64,000 nt of DNA from Lepeophtheirus salmonis (taxonomy: Eukaryota; Arthropoda; Copepoda; Siphonostomatoida; Caligidae). The number at the start of each line of letters is the position of its first letter. The stretch's first letter is position 1. The notes under the pieces are model-generated. The model did no database searches, had not been told where the DNA came from, and was given only the letters and a program-made list of their open reading frames with translations. Below are positions 37,538 to 50,300 of the stretch, piece by piece. A program made the position numbers and the translations under genes. The stretch lies in assembly GCF_016086655.4 (NCBI RefSeq), contig NC_052134.2:31991971-32055970 (forward strand), read 5' to 3'.

Positions 37538-38549
37538 CAGAGTCGTTCAGGTAAATCGGGACCATTTTTAACTACATCTTGAACAATAAGGAGAGTGTTT
37601 AACTCGGTTATTTCAATTTTAAATTGAGAGGCTGAGCCTTACTTTTAAGTTAATTGGCCAAATTTTATTTAAAACGGGTGTTAAGGATGTAGGAGTCCTG
37701 GAAGAACACTATCTTCGAATTAGTTTGTGTGGGACATAGCCACGTCTACAATCACTGAAAAGAGGAGGGAGGATATATAATAGAGAAGCCCACAAGTCCC
37801 AGAGTGATAAAAACGTACTATTTTATTCCTCGTAGAGCTGAAACGTACCTTGAAGACATCTCCTGGGACTCTTATTAACGCTCTTATCAAAAAGCGCCAA
37901 TAAGCCGCGCAACATTCTCCAGAGCCATAAACACAGACCCGAGGATGAATTTATACCGTCTCTACAAAAGACATATCCTTACAGACTTTTCCGCTAGAAT
38001 CATGCTTCTTGGGGTCATTAGGAGAAACGGCAACGGTTTTCTTCGAGCCAGAGGAGAGGGTGGGTGCCAACATGTACTTTGAACTCCAGTCGATACACTG
38101 GATGAAAGCTGAGGTCAATGGTGTCGAGTTCTTATTTACACAAGACTCAGCCCCATCTCACAAGTACCACAAGACTTCAAACTTGCTTAAAGAAGGGCAG
38201 GTGTCATTTGGACACCCCCCTACCTGGCCTTTTAACTTGCCCTATAAGAATCTCAAGGATAACTTCCTTTAGCTGGACTTAGAAAAAAGGTATCTTCCAA
38301 TTCACACAATGGTATCGACTCCTTGAAGGCCTCAATCATCAAGTACTGGAACAAAGTCTCCCCGCAGACGTGGACGATGCCAGCAAATTCTTTATGCCTC
38401 TTATTGAGCAAATGATTAACGAAAATACCAAACGCATTTTTTCCCCTTTGTACTTTTAGAACATGTAAATAAAATTTCAAACCTCTACTTACTTCCCTTA
38501 TTGATCAGGATGCAAATAAAGTTAGTCCAGATATACCTGAACGACCCTG
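37538..38549 (+). mobile_element. Tc1/mariner element with both TIRs and TA flanks
   Basis: Left end 'cagagtcgttcaggtaaatc' at 37538. The reverse complement of the right end (terminus at 38549) is 'cagggtcgttcaggtatatc'. They agree at 18 of these 20 positions. TA dinucleotides flank both sides (37536-37537 and 38550-38551), the expected target duplication. Total 1012 bp, shorter than the ~1.2-1.3 kb typical of complete elements, because part of the transposase is missing. Confidence 0.88.
37690..38465 (+). pseudogene. DD37D Tc1/mariner transposase, broken
   Basis: Inside the TIR-bounded element. N-terminal pieces near 37.90 kb read ATFSRAINTDPRMNLYRLYK, an HTH-derived stretch, followed by RHILTDFSARIMLLGVI. 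The usual block with the first catalytic Asp between these two is missing. The open stretch 38009-38269 holds FTQDSAPSH (second Asp at 38144-38146) and WPFNLPYKNLKDNFL (third Asp at 38258-38260), with exactly 37 residues between them. Downstream, in other frames, come LDLEKRYLP, DSLKASIIKYWNKVSPQT and FFMPLIEQMINENTKRIF, the C-terminal helices. A stop after KDNFL, frameshifts and the lost first Asp make it inactive. Confidence 0.82.
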
Positions 38550-39398
38550 TATAAATTTAACCCATTATCTTCAAACCATGTAGAGTGATTAGGGAGATTA
38601 AAGTTTTTAATCGATCACTCAAGAGTAAATACAAATAATTTGTATTAATTAATTATAGTTCAAAATATCCTATCATCCTCTTAACAGTTCATCCAATTTT
38701 ATTAATTAATAGAAATTAATGTGTAATATTTGAGTCATCTTGATCTATTAAATGTTAGATGGAGCAACGCAATTTTTTATTGACACACTTATAATAATAA
38801 AAACATCTCTATATATTAGCTTGAATTATTTAACATATGGTTAAACGATTCATTTATAAAATCCCGCAACCTCGCTAGCATAACAATTACTGTTTTGGCA
38901 TTACTTTATCGTCAAATAGTTATAAATAAATATATATTTTGATTGAAACTGATTATTCTTCCTAGACGTGAAAAATAATATATCCTACTATAGTTCCTTG
39001 TTGTCCCACTTGTAAAACAGTTGGTTGAAAACCAAAGATAATAATACAAGAACTTCTTTGCATAAATTGCCAACCTCAACTTGGAAATTCTTAATAAATA
39101 GAAATCAGCTATACCAATAAATTAGATACGAGGTAAGAAATATTCAATATCAATTCTACTAATACCTGATAAGTGCATATATGTACATAATGATTATTGT
39201 TTATATACTTTATAAATTAGTAATTTATAGCTCTAAAAAAGTTATTGCACTATTAATTTCAAACATGAAGTTTTTGAAACAGAAAGTAGATGAACAAAAG
39301 ACGTATATTCAGAAAAAATGATATAACAGAAGGCAAAATTAAAACAAAACAAATATAATGTCAATGTCTAAGGTGTGGCGTAAATGGAAAAATCATGA
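38550..39398. other. AT-rich spacer
   Basis: No gene, RNA or repeat recognised. Confidence 0.55.
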
Positions 39399-39760
39399 AA
39401 TAAAAGTATAGACCCAAAAGCTTTAGGGAGAAGAGGACATTTCAAATTTGTCGGAGATCAAACGAAAATTAAATATCAATGTGTACCTGCAAACATACAA
39501 ATAGATTGGATGGAAGATGAAGTTCAATATTTTAACATAACAAAGTAAGGTCCTGATATCTTGCACAACACACAAAATTAGTGAATTTTTATTTCATTTA
39601 TCATTGTAACTATTGTTGATTCATTTCAGGTAGCCCAGTTATTGGATTTAGTGTAATAATTTGAAAGAGACCTAAGATTTCAAATGACGAATACTACCAA
39701 TAAGATGTTCATCAAAGAAATCATACATTTAGTTTTGCAAAGTGGAAAATTCATGTAGCA
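39399..39760 (+). pseudogene. Unidentified two-exon coding relic
   Basis: An open frame from 39399 contains SIDPKALGRRGHFKFVGDQT, KIKYQCVPANIQIDWMEDEV and QYFNIT, and reaches 39544, where 'gtaagg' follows. A consistent intron runs from 39545 to 'tcatttcag' at 39629 (85 nt) or to the next AG at 39633 (89 nt). With the second acceptor the frame continues NPVIGFSVII, stop, KRPKISNDEYYQ, stop, DVHQRNHTFSFAKWKIHVAQ. Two internal stops mark the second part as decayed. The composition is protein-like and unlike the surrounding AT-driven frames. I do not recognise the family. It may be a host pseudogene or part of an uncharacterised element. Confidence 0.35.
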
Positions 39761-42289
39761 CAGTTTTAAAATAACTTGGTTTTTTTAAACATATTCAGTC
39801 AAACCATTTCTGAGCTAGCTCAAATGATTTCAGATGAAAAAATATCATTTTGTTCTTTATGGCCCATAATATCCAATACGTTCGTTCTGTAACATTAACA
39901 AAATGAAAAAGTATAAAAAGTAACATCCCAGCAAAAATACTAAAGTTAAAATTCATGAACTGATTTACCATTAGGTATCAATATTTATAATAAGTACGTA
40001 GGTATGATCGTGGATTACTCGTCAATGACGAGCAGTATTCCATGATAGAATTTTGAAATAAAAACAATAATTATAGAATTGAAAAAGAAATTTTAAGATC
40101 ATTTATGTATTAACTAATATAAGACATAAAGTTCCAACCATTAATATAAGCTGGTTACTTTCTAAATTTGGTTCTTTTTGGAGTTGACTTAGTCAAGCTT
40201 GTTTTATGTCAGCGTAGTGGTTTTGTACATAAGTACTGATTTTTATGCATGTTTAGTACCGTGTTAAATGTGTCAGTATCCAAGTGCCACTATGGTACTC
40301 GTGCACCTAACAGAACAACATCATTTCTTCCTTCTAGTTTTATACTACTTATTATTGATACTTTCTTTAAAATCTGCTTTTGATGATATTACCAAGACTT
40401 CTTTGTTCGCTTGAATTACAATTTTCTTGCAAGTTCTTAGTTACATAAATTCTAAATTTTTATATCATTATAAATTACAGTCAACATTGACTTATAATCT
40501 CTTATTTCATTTGATGAAGAGAAAGAAAGCTTCTTAATGTGAAGTAATATATAGAAATAAACACGTTTAATATAGAGACGCTTTTCTTCAATACAAATGA
40601 AATATGATGAACTGCAAAGAAAATTACAATCAAATAACTAGTAACTAATATCTTCGTTCGTGAGATTTAATAAGAGATCCTTCCCCATATTTACTAATAA
40701 AGGAGATCTGCGAATACAGGTTATACCAGAAAATCCTAAATAGAAAATTAGCTGTTTCTTTGACCAAATTGAATCGTATTTGGGAATTGCTTTTGGAGCA
40801 AACTTTTAAGTTTAACATCCAAAAAATTAAATTTACCGTCAAAATATCTCAACAGCTCCTTAATTAATTACTCAAATCTTTAATGAGGATTTTTAAATGG
40901 ATGTTGGGATAACTTCCTGTATCTGCGTTCATGATTATCACTTCTTAACAAATAATAAGAATTAATTATTCTTTTCTATCATTATTATTTTGTAAAATAC
41001 ATAAATATTTATTTGCAAGGTTCTATTAACGAGGTTGCATATATAGTATATCTATGTAGATGTTAAGTAATTTATGGTATTAGATACTTAGATCATGTAT
41101 TTGACATTCATGATATCAAAAATTGAAGTGGATATTCAAGAGGAGAAAACATCAGTTCATTATATAGGGAAATTTGAGAACATTTTCACTATTGTACAAC
41201 TTTTAACCATAGCTATATACAGATAAGGTTACCAAGATATATTAATCAATATTATATAAAAGTAAAATAAATGTTATTTGTGGGCAAAAATATAACAATC
41301 AGAATATTAAATAACCTTGGAATATTTTGAATCATGCTTTGTAAATAATTAAACTTGGACCCTTTTCCCCAAGCACGCTCTATAGAAAACTTTATTTTAT
41401 TTTATACATTTGATACACCAATAACCTCTCACCATTTTATTACAACAGAGTAAGACTGTCACAATGTTAATCAGAACAACACAAAATAACACAATATTAT
41501 GCAATAGTAATCTGCATCTTTTTGCCAGGCGTCAAATTTCAGAAAAAAATACATGAGTCAATTAAATAGCTAGTTAATGGGTATAAATTTTAAGCATATA
41601 TCGAAGAAATTATAATTTTTTTAATATATATATTTTATAATATGGATTTGTTGCTATCTTAGATTCTCTGAAGTTTGACTTTTTACTTACGAATATTGAC
41701 TGTATAGGTATATGCTTTGCAAGCGATAAATATACTTTTAAACATACGTTTAAAATGTTGATCTGTAATTACATCCTTATTAAAAGGATATGAAAGTAGT
41801 CATCAATTTGACCACCATCGTTGTTTCTGTTATTAGGAAATTTCCTCGGTTCTAGTGTTAATAAATATATATTAAACAAATAACAAATTATAACAATTAT
41901 ACTACTCAATAAGTTATGCGAGTAACATAGAAAAATACCATTTTTGATAATATTCAATTTTTCTCATCAAATTATCCTCCTTCATGGATATATCATTATA
42001 ACATTTTTTAAACTTTTCTTTATTCATAAAATTGTATCAATCCTTTAACTATAGTAATTGCAATTCCGACAGGAATTTAAGTATTTAGATTGTTATAGAC
42101 TTTCTAGGATAGGAAAATTGTTTATACTCCATCAATGTACTGAGTTTTATTCCTAGTTTCAGAATGACGTTTAACGGAGATTGTTTTAGACCATTTATCA
42201 CTTGATATGGCATTATATGATGTTTGCAACTGTGAAATCAACATTGCAATGCAGCTAACTCTGAATTAAAATTCAGAAAATCTCAAATA
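39761..42289. other. AT-rich spacer
   Basis: Nothing supported on either strand. The short minus frames at 40645-40842 and 41769-41957 have no motifs. Confidence 0.5.
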
Positions 42290-42850
42290 TCCTTAATTAC
42301 AGAGCAACCCCAGTTCAACCAAAAGCCTCGCTCTCAGTGGGTATACTATCCACGCAAACATGGATCAAACCCTAGATCATGCATTCGAACTGCTGATCAT
42401 TTACATGGATGGTTTGTTCCAGAATTTTCAGACAAAAATATTTGCACAGTATGCTTACAAATAGACGAGTTTATAACGTATATTTATGCAGCCTATCTCG
42501 ATCAATTGTTATAAGTTGAGAACGAAACACTGTTACGTCTCATTGAACATTGTGATAACCTACAAAAACTCTTCTTGTGCCCAAGGATTTTAATGTTCAT
42601 AATCATCTTAAGGGCAGTAAATACATTGGCACTAGAGAATAAATTCTTGAAAATCTAATAGATGAACATAATCCTTTAGTATTAAATGAAGGAAATGAAC
42701 CTATTATTGTCACTCAAAGAGCCAGTTCAATCATTGACCTTACAATTATGAATCAACATGCTTTTAAAAAGCTTGAGATTAAAGGATGGCATCTGTGACC
42801 ATCAATGTCAGATCATCGATAGATAGTTTTTAACTTTAAAAAGTACAAGC
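42290..42850 (+). pseudogene. LINE endonuclease domain
   Basis: Pieces in shifting frames: QFNQKPRSQWVYYPRKHGSN, GWFVPEFSDKNICTVCLQID, VENETLLRLIEHCDNLQK, then ILENLIDEHN and VTQRASSIIDLTIMNQHAFK, and finally SMSDHR at about 42806-42820. These match the exonuclease-endonuclease-phosphatase domain of Jockey/R1 LINEs, which nicks the target DNA to prime reverse transcription. The S-D-H triad near the C-terminus of the domain is still readable. The expected 'DxNAHHxLWG' block is degraded to 'DFNVHNHLKGSKY'. The first part of the domain is missing. Confidence 0.75.
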
Positions 42851-42892
42851 CCATTGCTAAAAAGTTAACTGGGATATATTCAGACGTATCAT

Positions 42893-44420
42893 AGAAAATG
42901 TGTCACTACCTGAAATACTTCCCAATGCAAGTGGGATAGATCAATGTGCGGAATCAATATATAATCTTATAATCAAGCCACATGACATTGCTTGCCCATT
43001 AAGAAGAACAACAAAAGCCAAATCAGTAACATGGTGGACAAAACATCTTCACAGCATGAATACGAACTCAAAAAACTCGAGTCTAAGTGTAATTATAGAG
43101 CACATAGGGAAGAGTACCAAAAAATGAATATTGTAAAAAAACTCAGAAAAGAGAAAAAAGATTCATGCAGACCATTCTGCAGTAAAACTGAAAGTGCTAA
43201 AGATATTGCAAAACTGATCAGAGTTCGGATACCAATCGAAGACTCAATTGGTCTCCTCAAAACAGATAATGGATACGCACAATCGCCTGCTTAATCTTTG
43301 CAAAAAAGGGAAATGGAAACTCATTTCCCTGACTGCAGAATCAATACCACCTGTGATTTACCATTGCAAGAAACCAACTTTGACATTGACTTTATGGAAG
43401 TTCATAGGGTCAAAGAATCATTCAACTCCTTCGGACCATTTAAAAGTTAAGCATTAGATTGACTTAAACCAGTTGTACTTCAGCAACTTCTCTTAGCTTT
43501 ACGGTGTGATTCTCAGTGCTGTCTAAAAACCAAGGACCTTGCGAGAAATGAAAGTTATATTTTGTCCAAAACTGGATAAAGAAACTACTTGCCAGCAAAA
43601 TCGTTTAGACCAACCAACCTCTCAAACTACATCCTTGAAGGACTCGAAAGAATTGTACAGTTGAAAGTAGAAGAAGTTATCACTAGACTTCAATCATAAC
43701 ATGGTTACACAAAGGGTCTAACAACTGAAACGACCTTGTCACAAGCAACAGTTTTAGTCAAAAAATCTATCTATCAGAAACACTGCACATTTGCATTCAG
43801 TTTTGACTGCACAGGTGCGTTTGATTACACATAATTTAACTCAGCAAATAGAGCATACCAAAGCTTAAAATACCAGAAAGAATCAAATCTTGGTATAGGG
43901 ACCTTCTCAACAGACCAACAGTCACGGTTGAATTAAAAGGTGAAAAAATCAATGTCAATCCAACGCGTCGTATTCCTCAAGGGGAAGTTTAATCCCCAAT
44001 AGTGTGGAATATAATTATGGATACCTCTTGACCGAGTTTAAAGAAGGTGCAGTCCATGTTGCAGGTTATGCAGAAGATATCCTTCTATTAATAAGTGTTA
44101 AACATCCTAGTAGCCTTATCAATGGGATGTAGGATGCTATAAATTTGTGGAATAAAATGGTGGAAAACATCCTTTAATCCATTCAAATCGAGTACTATAG
44201 ACTTTTCAAAAGCATATAAAATAAGATCTAATTACTTTCCATAATTATATATGGATGGAAAAGTTATGAAATATTCAACACAAATGAAGTACCTAGGTGT
44301 GGTGTTTGATCAAGAACTCACTTGGGCCGAACATCTGAAAGAAAAAGCTGCAAAGTGTTCCAATATATGGAACATGGCAAAAACAGTCATAGGGTAAAAG
44401 TGGAGAGTAACCTCAGATAA
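42893..44420 (+). pseudogene. LINE reverse transcriptase
   Basis: After the endonuclease comes a linker (WTKHLHSM, then RAHREEYQKMNIVKKLRKEK). Reverse transcriptase motifs follow from about 43560: LPAKSFRPTNLSNYILEGLE, HGYTKGLTTETTLSQATVLV, motif A FSFDCTGAFD at 43797-43825 with its catalytic Asp intact, then VELKGEKINVNPTRRIPQGE. The active-site box at 44067-44078 reads Tyr-Ala-Glu-Asp in GYAEDILLLI, where YADD is expected, so one catalytic Asp has become Glu. MKYLGVVFDQELTWAEHLKE follows at about 44287. Stops and frameshifts, for example after IPQGE, make it non-functional. Confidence 0.82.
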
Positions 44421-44910
44421 AGTTATATGGCTCTAGGAAGCCATGAATTCAAAATTTTACGAGATGTCATTCGAGATTTGCTGCTTTCTAATTATGATTT
44501 ATCAGAGAGACTCTACAAACATTTAGCCAACTGAAATATACTGAGCTTATGAATATCTATGCTGAACAAAAACTACTAACTTTATGCTGGCATTAAAATT
44601 TTGAGCTAAAAACTACAGCACAAACATGATATCTCATAGCTCTAGCGATGTAAAAATTATCAAAATCCTTGCAAAGTCTATATTTAAAAAAAGTATAGGG
44701 TGATAATATTGAGAGACGACATACAGATCACTATCTAAACATAGTGCTCCTTCCTCACGAACATGCTTGAACTTTTAAAATAGGGAGGAACAAAGCTATA
44801 AGGACTGTTGGAAGTACAATAAGTGACACAGGGGTGCTCTCAATCAAATCAATTTGCAACAGCTTGAAGGATCCCAAAAAAATTGTACATACTAAGATGT
44901 ATATATTTTT

Positions 44911-46539
44911 ATATAATTGCAACTACCGGTGCTTTACAGTGGATTTTCTGCCATAAATTGGAGAATATGTCCACAAAAAAAGAATGTCCTCTCCCATTGC
45001 AGCTAACCATCTTTTCAATGTTTGAGAATATAAATGTACTATCCATATTAACTAAGTGACGAAATAAAGACCATATCATCAATATTTTTACTTTGTAGTG
45101 GTCATAAACAGTCTTCTCTGGTCGGCTAGGAGTTTTGAGTGAATTCATATATGAACTAAAAGTACTAACTACCAAGAATCCATGAATTCACACTTTTAAC
45201 TATATTGACAAGATGAACTCATAAAAGGGAAAAGCAAGTTTAAATTGCTATGAGGACAAATGACAGGCAATGATTAAGTGACGTCATCTGTGGTCTCATA
45301 AAAAGCGACATCTTACGCGAGGGAAAATATTTGAGTACAACCAGGGGGGATCAACTCAAGCTAACAGTCGCGTTTGACTACTTATTATTAAAGCTTTAGG
45401 GAAGAATAATTATATAGAGCACTAATATTCTGCAGGTTACCAACATATGTATACTTTTTTCAAATGTACGACAATCTCCATTCCATTTATGTTGGATTCG
45501 GAAGCAATGCATATAGATATTTCACTTCAATGCGATTAAAGAAGAAAAAGTTTTTCTATTTCCAATTTTCCCTTTCCAATTAGAGAGAAATAAAAATAGA
45601 TTCTCCATTTCACTGAAATGAATTCATTTTTGCATTCAACCATATATGTATTTTAAAGGTATGTTGTAGATATATGGAAGAATAAAGACAGGAGGAATAA
45701 AAAAGTACATTTATTATTTAAAATAATAAAAGCAGAGAGAAAAAAACTTTCTCTCTCTATTATTTTGATTCCTCTTAACTAATTATAACTCATTACAACC
45801 ATATATAAATAAATAAAAAACACTGACTAAGTTTAATTTTTCCCTTTTTTTTATTCATTTTTGTGACTCATTAGAGTAACCCAAACAAGAAAAACAAGGT
45901 TGACTGTTTTTCTTTTATTTTTCCCTACTTCAACTCAGTTGTTATTTCGTATGTGTACTTTTCTTAATATATATAGTATGTATGTATTTTACCTTAACCA
46001 GCATAAAAGGACAATATAGAGAGAAATAAAACTTTTCTTATATTGTATCAAGAAACATATTATTTTGTTATAACATGGATGGTTTACTCCTTCATTAGTT
46101 GACTAATGTTCATATTCGTAAATAAGTGAAAGGAAACAGAGGGTTATTCATGTGATGTCAGCATGGTTGATGTCGGGCCTTTTGGAGGCCTAAACAACCA
46201 AGTTTTATAACAACCATTATTCATTCAGTAAGGTAAATAGTGATCTATTGGATGTCAAAATAAGATCACCAAAAAAAAAGGAATAATAACTTACTCTCTA
46301 CTAAAAATATATTATACATATTTAGTTATTGCCTAGTTTTATTATGTAAAGGGTAGTTCTTTTAAACATTCACACTTTTCTCAGGCATCATCCCATCTCT
46401 CTACTAACTGGTTTTAATGCATACACAGACTAATTGCATTTCTCGATTCGTCCTAAAATTCAAAAAAAGTGTCAAGTAGGCTAGTAAAAACCCACTCACG
46501 ATAATTTCCTATTAGCATTGTGATCCGGAAGTGGTCAAA
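44911..46539. other. Spacer with an unclassified minus-strand frame
   Basis: Directly after the LINE, the minus-strand frame 44909-45175 (88 codons) contains MNSLKTPSRPEKTVYDHYKV and HLVNMDSTFIFSNIEKMVSC. No family is recognised and its 3' end abuts the LINE terminus. 45180-45400 is less AT-rich but uninformative. 45400-46539 is AT-rich with nothing supported. Confidence 0.35.
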
Positions 46540-47330
46540 CTCCTCTGAAGTCCTGTTTTATTGAAGAAAATATAAAACAACAAAATAAAAATACCGGGCG
46601 ATCTATGAATGTCATCGCTATCAGTATCAACATAGCGTCCTGTCCATCGTGTAGTCAATGAAAATACACGTTGCAAGGAACAGCTTCCAACTCCATCAAA
46701 AGAAGAAAAGGGTCACCCGAACCAAGGCTTTGATCAAGCTAAAACTGATATTGATATTGTAAAGATTTTGTCTGGTTCTTCTCAGATGAGAAAAATATAT
46801 GTCAAATCCAGAAGCATAACTCAAAGAACAATAGATGGGTAGCAAAAGTCCTTATAAAATATCTAGGATTATGAAGGCAAAGTACCCAGAGCAACTTATG
46901 GTACTTGGTGTTGTAAGCAGTGAGATCACGTATGTCAACCTTCATGTTCAAGCAGAGCCTGGAGGTATACATCCATTTTCTGAGCACCAAAGTCTTCCCC
47001 TGTATCTACAGCATCATTAAAGATACACCTTGGATCCGGCAGCACAACGGCGAACCATGTCACACCAGCAAAAGAACATTCGATTTTCACGATTCTGAGA
47101 ATGTGAGTGCTTACCAAGTTCTTGCCCTTGCCGGATTTGAACCCTTTTTTGGGGACAATATTGAACAGGTGTCCAATGAAGGTACCCACGGCACCACAAT
47201 GTCTCTGAGAGCTGGGATAAAGAGTGAATTACAGACTTTACCCAGTGGGACGGTCAAGAAGGCAGAGGGACGTTTCTGAAAACCTTGTGAACATGTAGTC
47301 CAAGATAACGGCGATGATATTGATTGAGTG
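46540..47330 (+). pseudogene. DD37D-like Tc1/mariner transposase, catalytically dead
   Basis: Reading along the plus strand: weak N-terminal pieces, then DFVWFFSDEKN with the first catalytic Asp at 46785-46787. Next come NNRWVAKVP, PEQLMVLGVVSS, SRMSTFMFKQSLEVYIHFLS and TKVFPCIYSIIKDTPWI. The second block reads RQHNGEPCHTSKRTFDF, where Asn (47046-47048) stands in place of the catalytic Asp of the usual QDGAPCHT. The third block in one frame is LPLPDLNPFFGDNIEQVSNE, with Phe where Asp is expected. The tail reads GIKSELQTLPSGTVKK. The frame 46920-47276 is open for 119 codons, which is long for a dead relic, although two of three catalytic acids are gone. No TIRs identified. Confidence 0.8.
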
Positions 47331-50300
47331 TCAAATTGATCTTATAATGTTAATTTTTGTGAAAATTTTAATAAAATTGGTTAAGAAATAAAGTTTTACT
47401 TTTTTTTCTCTCGACTTACGAACGTTTAAATGAACCTTCCTTTATCACACCTTCAAATGTATAAACAAAATTATGATGGTCTTATGTCTATATTGTTGGA
47501 TAAAATTAACTATTACATTGAAAAGAATATGATAAATTTCTCTATCCTGCTTTTCTCATCCCTAACCGACTTAAAAAATCATTGTACAAAATTAGACATT
47601 TCATGATAATTTTTTTGTACATATTACTTTGATTGTATTCGAATATCCCATTTTTTTATTGGCATAAAGAAGTATTCTATGCAGGTGTTGTTTTTAAGTC
47701 TTTTTTTATTCTGAATGTCATATGATGGAGTTTAATCAAGACTTATTGCAAATTTGTATATTTTATGGGGTAAAAATATCAACGTCCCTAAAAAGGCATC
47801 TCCTTCAATTATGATGCAATCTATGACGTCAGCGAAAACGCTCTATAGAGAAAAATACCTTTTTGAGACATGGAAGAAAAATTCTATAACATTTTGATAA
47901 ATGTATTCAGGTGAAGTTTCTAACATTTAAATAGTTTCTAACATAAATAAATAAAAGTAAAGCTTCAAAGTTATTGGTAGTTAGCCAATACAACCTTATA
48001 ATGCAAATATTTTTTAAATTTAACAATAAATCTATAAAGTAAAGAAATAACACTATTGAGGTTGCCAATTCCAAAACAAAACAAAAACAGGAGATCTTAA
48101 AAGTCCTTTCGATTCGCATCAATGGTCATACTCCATCATGAGTATTTTTTAGGCCACCCATTTTTTGGAATTGGCAAACTCTCTTTTTTTCTTAGCTGTT
48201 GTCATTGTTATTTAACTCTTGAGGGATGAACTTCCTTTTCTACTACATTCAACTAAATTTAAAACCTGATTGAACATTCATTTGTGCTCATAAATGGAGG
48301 AGTGTAACCCCGAGGATTTGTTGCAGAGTTTCATTTGTAAGTCCTTGTTGGACACAGAGTAGAATTGAGGATCAATATAAGAGTAATTCTTGATTATGTC
48401 CTTCTTTATTTCCCTTTCCCCCTTGTTACAGCTGCTTGTACTGATCTAATGAAATGTCATGCCGGCTTAGCCGCTCTCATCCAAACATTATTCAAATTGT
48501 CTGGGTTACCATCTTGATTTATGGTTTCTTTCTTAGCATACCCAGAAAGCTCCCAATTAGATCACTAGCCATTAGTGTAATTCATCAGTCGACATTCATT
48601 TCATTGACCATTGCACGTGATATGCATCTTTTTTTTTCTATTTAAGTTTTATAAATACTTAAACGGTTTTGAACAGGCTACAAATCCCAATCTGGATAAG
48701 GACAAGGATAATAACTAAGGTAGGTTTTAGGTCTTTTTTATTTGTTTAGATAACTTGTGGTATTTTATTTCGAATCTAATTTTTCAAGAAAATAAAATGC
48801 TATCCTTTCTATAATTTTTTTTCAAATAACCTTTTATAGAAAATAATTTTATTTTAATAAGGCCCGGACCCTCTGGAAGTGTAGGCCTACAGCGGCAGCA
48901 TAGCTTTTGAAAACTAATTAACTTGAGCTCAAAGTAAGTTTATTATAAAAAAATTGAACGTATGCAGGATTATTTTTAGGTTTTGGCCTAACATAGCAAT
49001 GATATGGCTTCTTTTTTTTTCTCAAAACAAGAGAGAAAAAGGATAATAACTGAGGCCGAAGTCTTTTTTGTATGAATATATATTTTTTTTTTTAGTTTAG
49101 GAATCTACCCAAGTTTAAATTCAAACTTAATTTTTCTAAAAAATACAACTAAGGGTATTTTATGTATTTTGATTCAATCAAGCGCCATGCTTAATGACAA
49201 GGCGACCGTAAACGTTTTGAACATATCTGCTTGAGCCTCAATATCACTTCTAGGTATAAGATTAGTAGCATGCCAAAAATAAACTTAGATCCAACTTGCC
49301 CCACTCTTCTCTACATATAATATATCAATGACAATTTCATATCTCTAAATATCCTAATATCCTTCAGTAGAATTGACTAATTATAATCAGTAAGTTAATA
49401 ATGAAGAAAAAAATCAAATAAATCTAGTGGATGTCCAATATATTTATTTATCTTTTGATGTCATCAGTTATTGATAAATCAATGGTTCATTTGAAACTTA
49501 AAAACTTTTATTTATAATTTGATGAATGATCTGAGATTCTTGGCAACTCTATTAATAGAAAAACTTCTATAGGCCCTTCCTTGAATCAGACATCAAATAT
49601 AACCTACAAAAAACTATACGTTCACTCTTTTTCTGTTCTTTTGTACATCTTCAGAAATGTTTCTTTTCATCGTTCATTCCATCACTTTTTTCCGTTCATT
49701 CGTTCATTTTTGAACTCTGGGGAAAAAAACTGGAAGGAAGAAAATTTTGTGTAAACAGTAAACATGAATTTTCCGCCGGCTACATGGCAACAAATCCAGT
49801 AAATTCGGAGCCTTTCAATATATGTAAATTTAATTGAGTATAGTATTATTTTATTTCATAATCACAAAAAATTATCGGTCAACTACCTCTTTGAAGAGTG
49901 TCACTAGACTAAGCTGATATATTAATTAGTGGATTAATAATGGTATTTTGAAATACTCAAAAGTGATGGAAATCTTTGCTATGAATAAGGATTTTGCATT
50001 ACAATTTTAAAAGACACACGATTTTCCCTTGATTAAATTTATCTCAAGAATTTTGTAAATATAGCTTTAAAAACAGCCAACGGGGAACAAATTAATATTT
50101 ACTTCCCATCATTTGAATAAACTAAGTAATCTGCATAAATGCCCGAGTACGAGTATTTATAACTATTTTTTATTTATTTTTTTCGCTGAAACATAAAATA
50201 AGTCAACAAAATTTTATTTTCAAAAAATATCTTTAGTTTCAAATGGACAAACAGATCACGAATCTGTAATTTGTTTGTCTGTATCGAAACAGCTTTTCAA

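Larger units (their letters stand above)
42290..44910 (+). mobile_element. Jockey/R1-type LINE, degraded
   Basis: A non-LTR retrotransposon on the plus strand with an apurinic-like endonuclease followed by a reverse transcriptase, the gene order of the Jockey/R1/I group. It begins inside the endonuclease, so it is probably 5'-truncated, as is common after target-primed reverse transcription. It ends near 44910 after an AT-rich tail, without an obvious poly-A. No target duplication was defined. Stops and frameshifts occur throughout. Confidence 0.8.

Noticed and set aside
44909..45175. Minus-strand 88-codon frame as a P-element or THAP-type transposase
   Set aside because: Considered because of DSTFIFSNIE, but no THAP finger, catalytic residue or convincing alignment could be seen.
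48454..48645. Plus-strand frame as a Tc1/mariner C-terminus
   Set aside because: A faint PESSQLDH resemblance in another frame was not backed by any second block.
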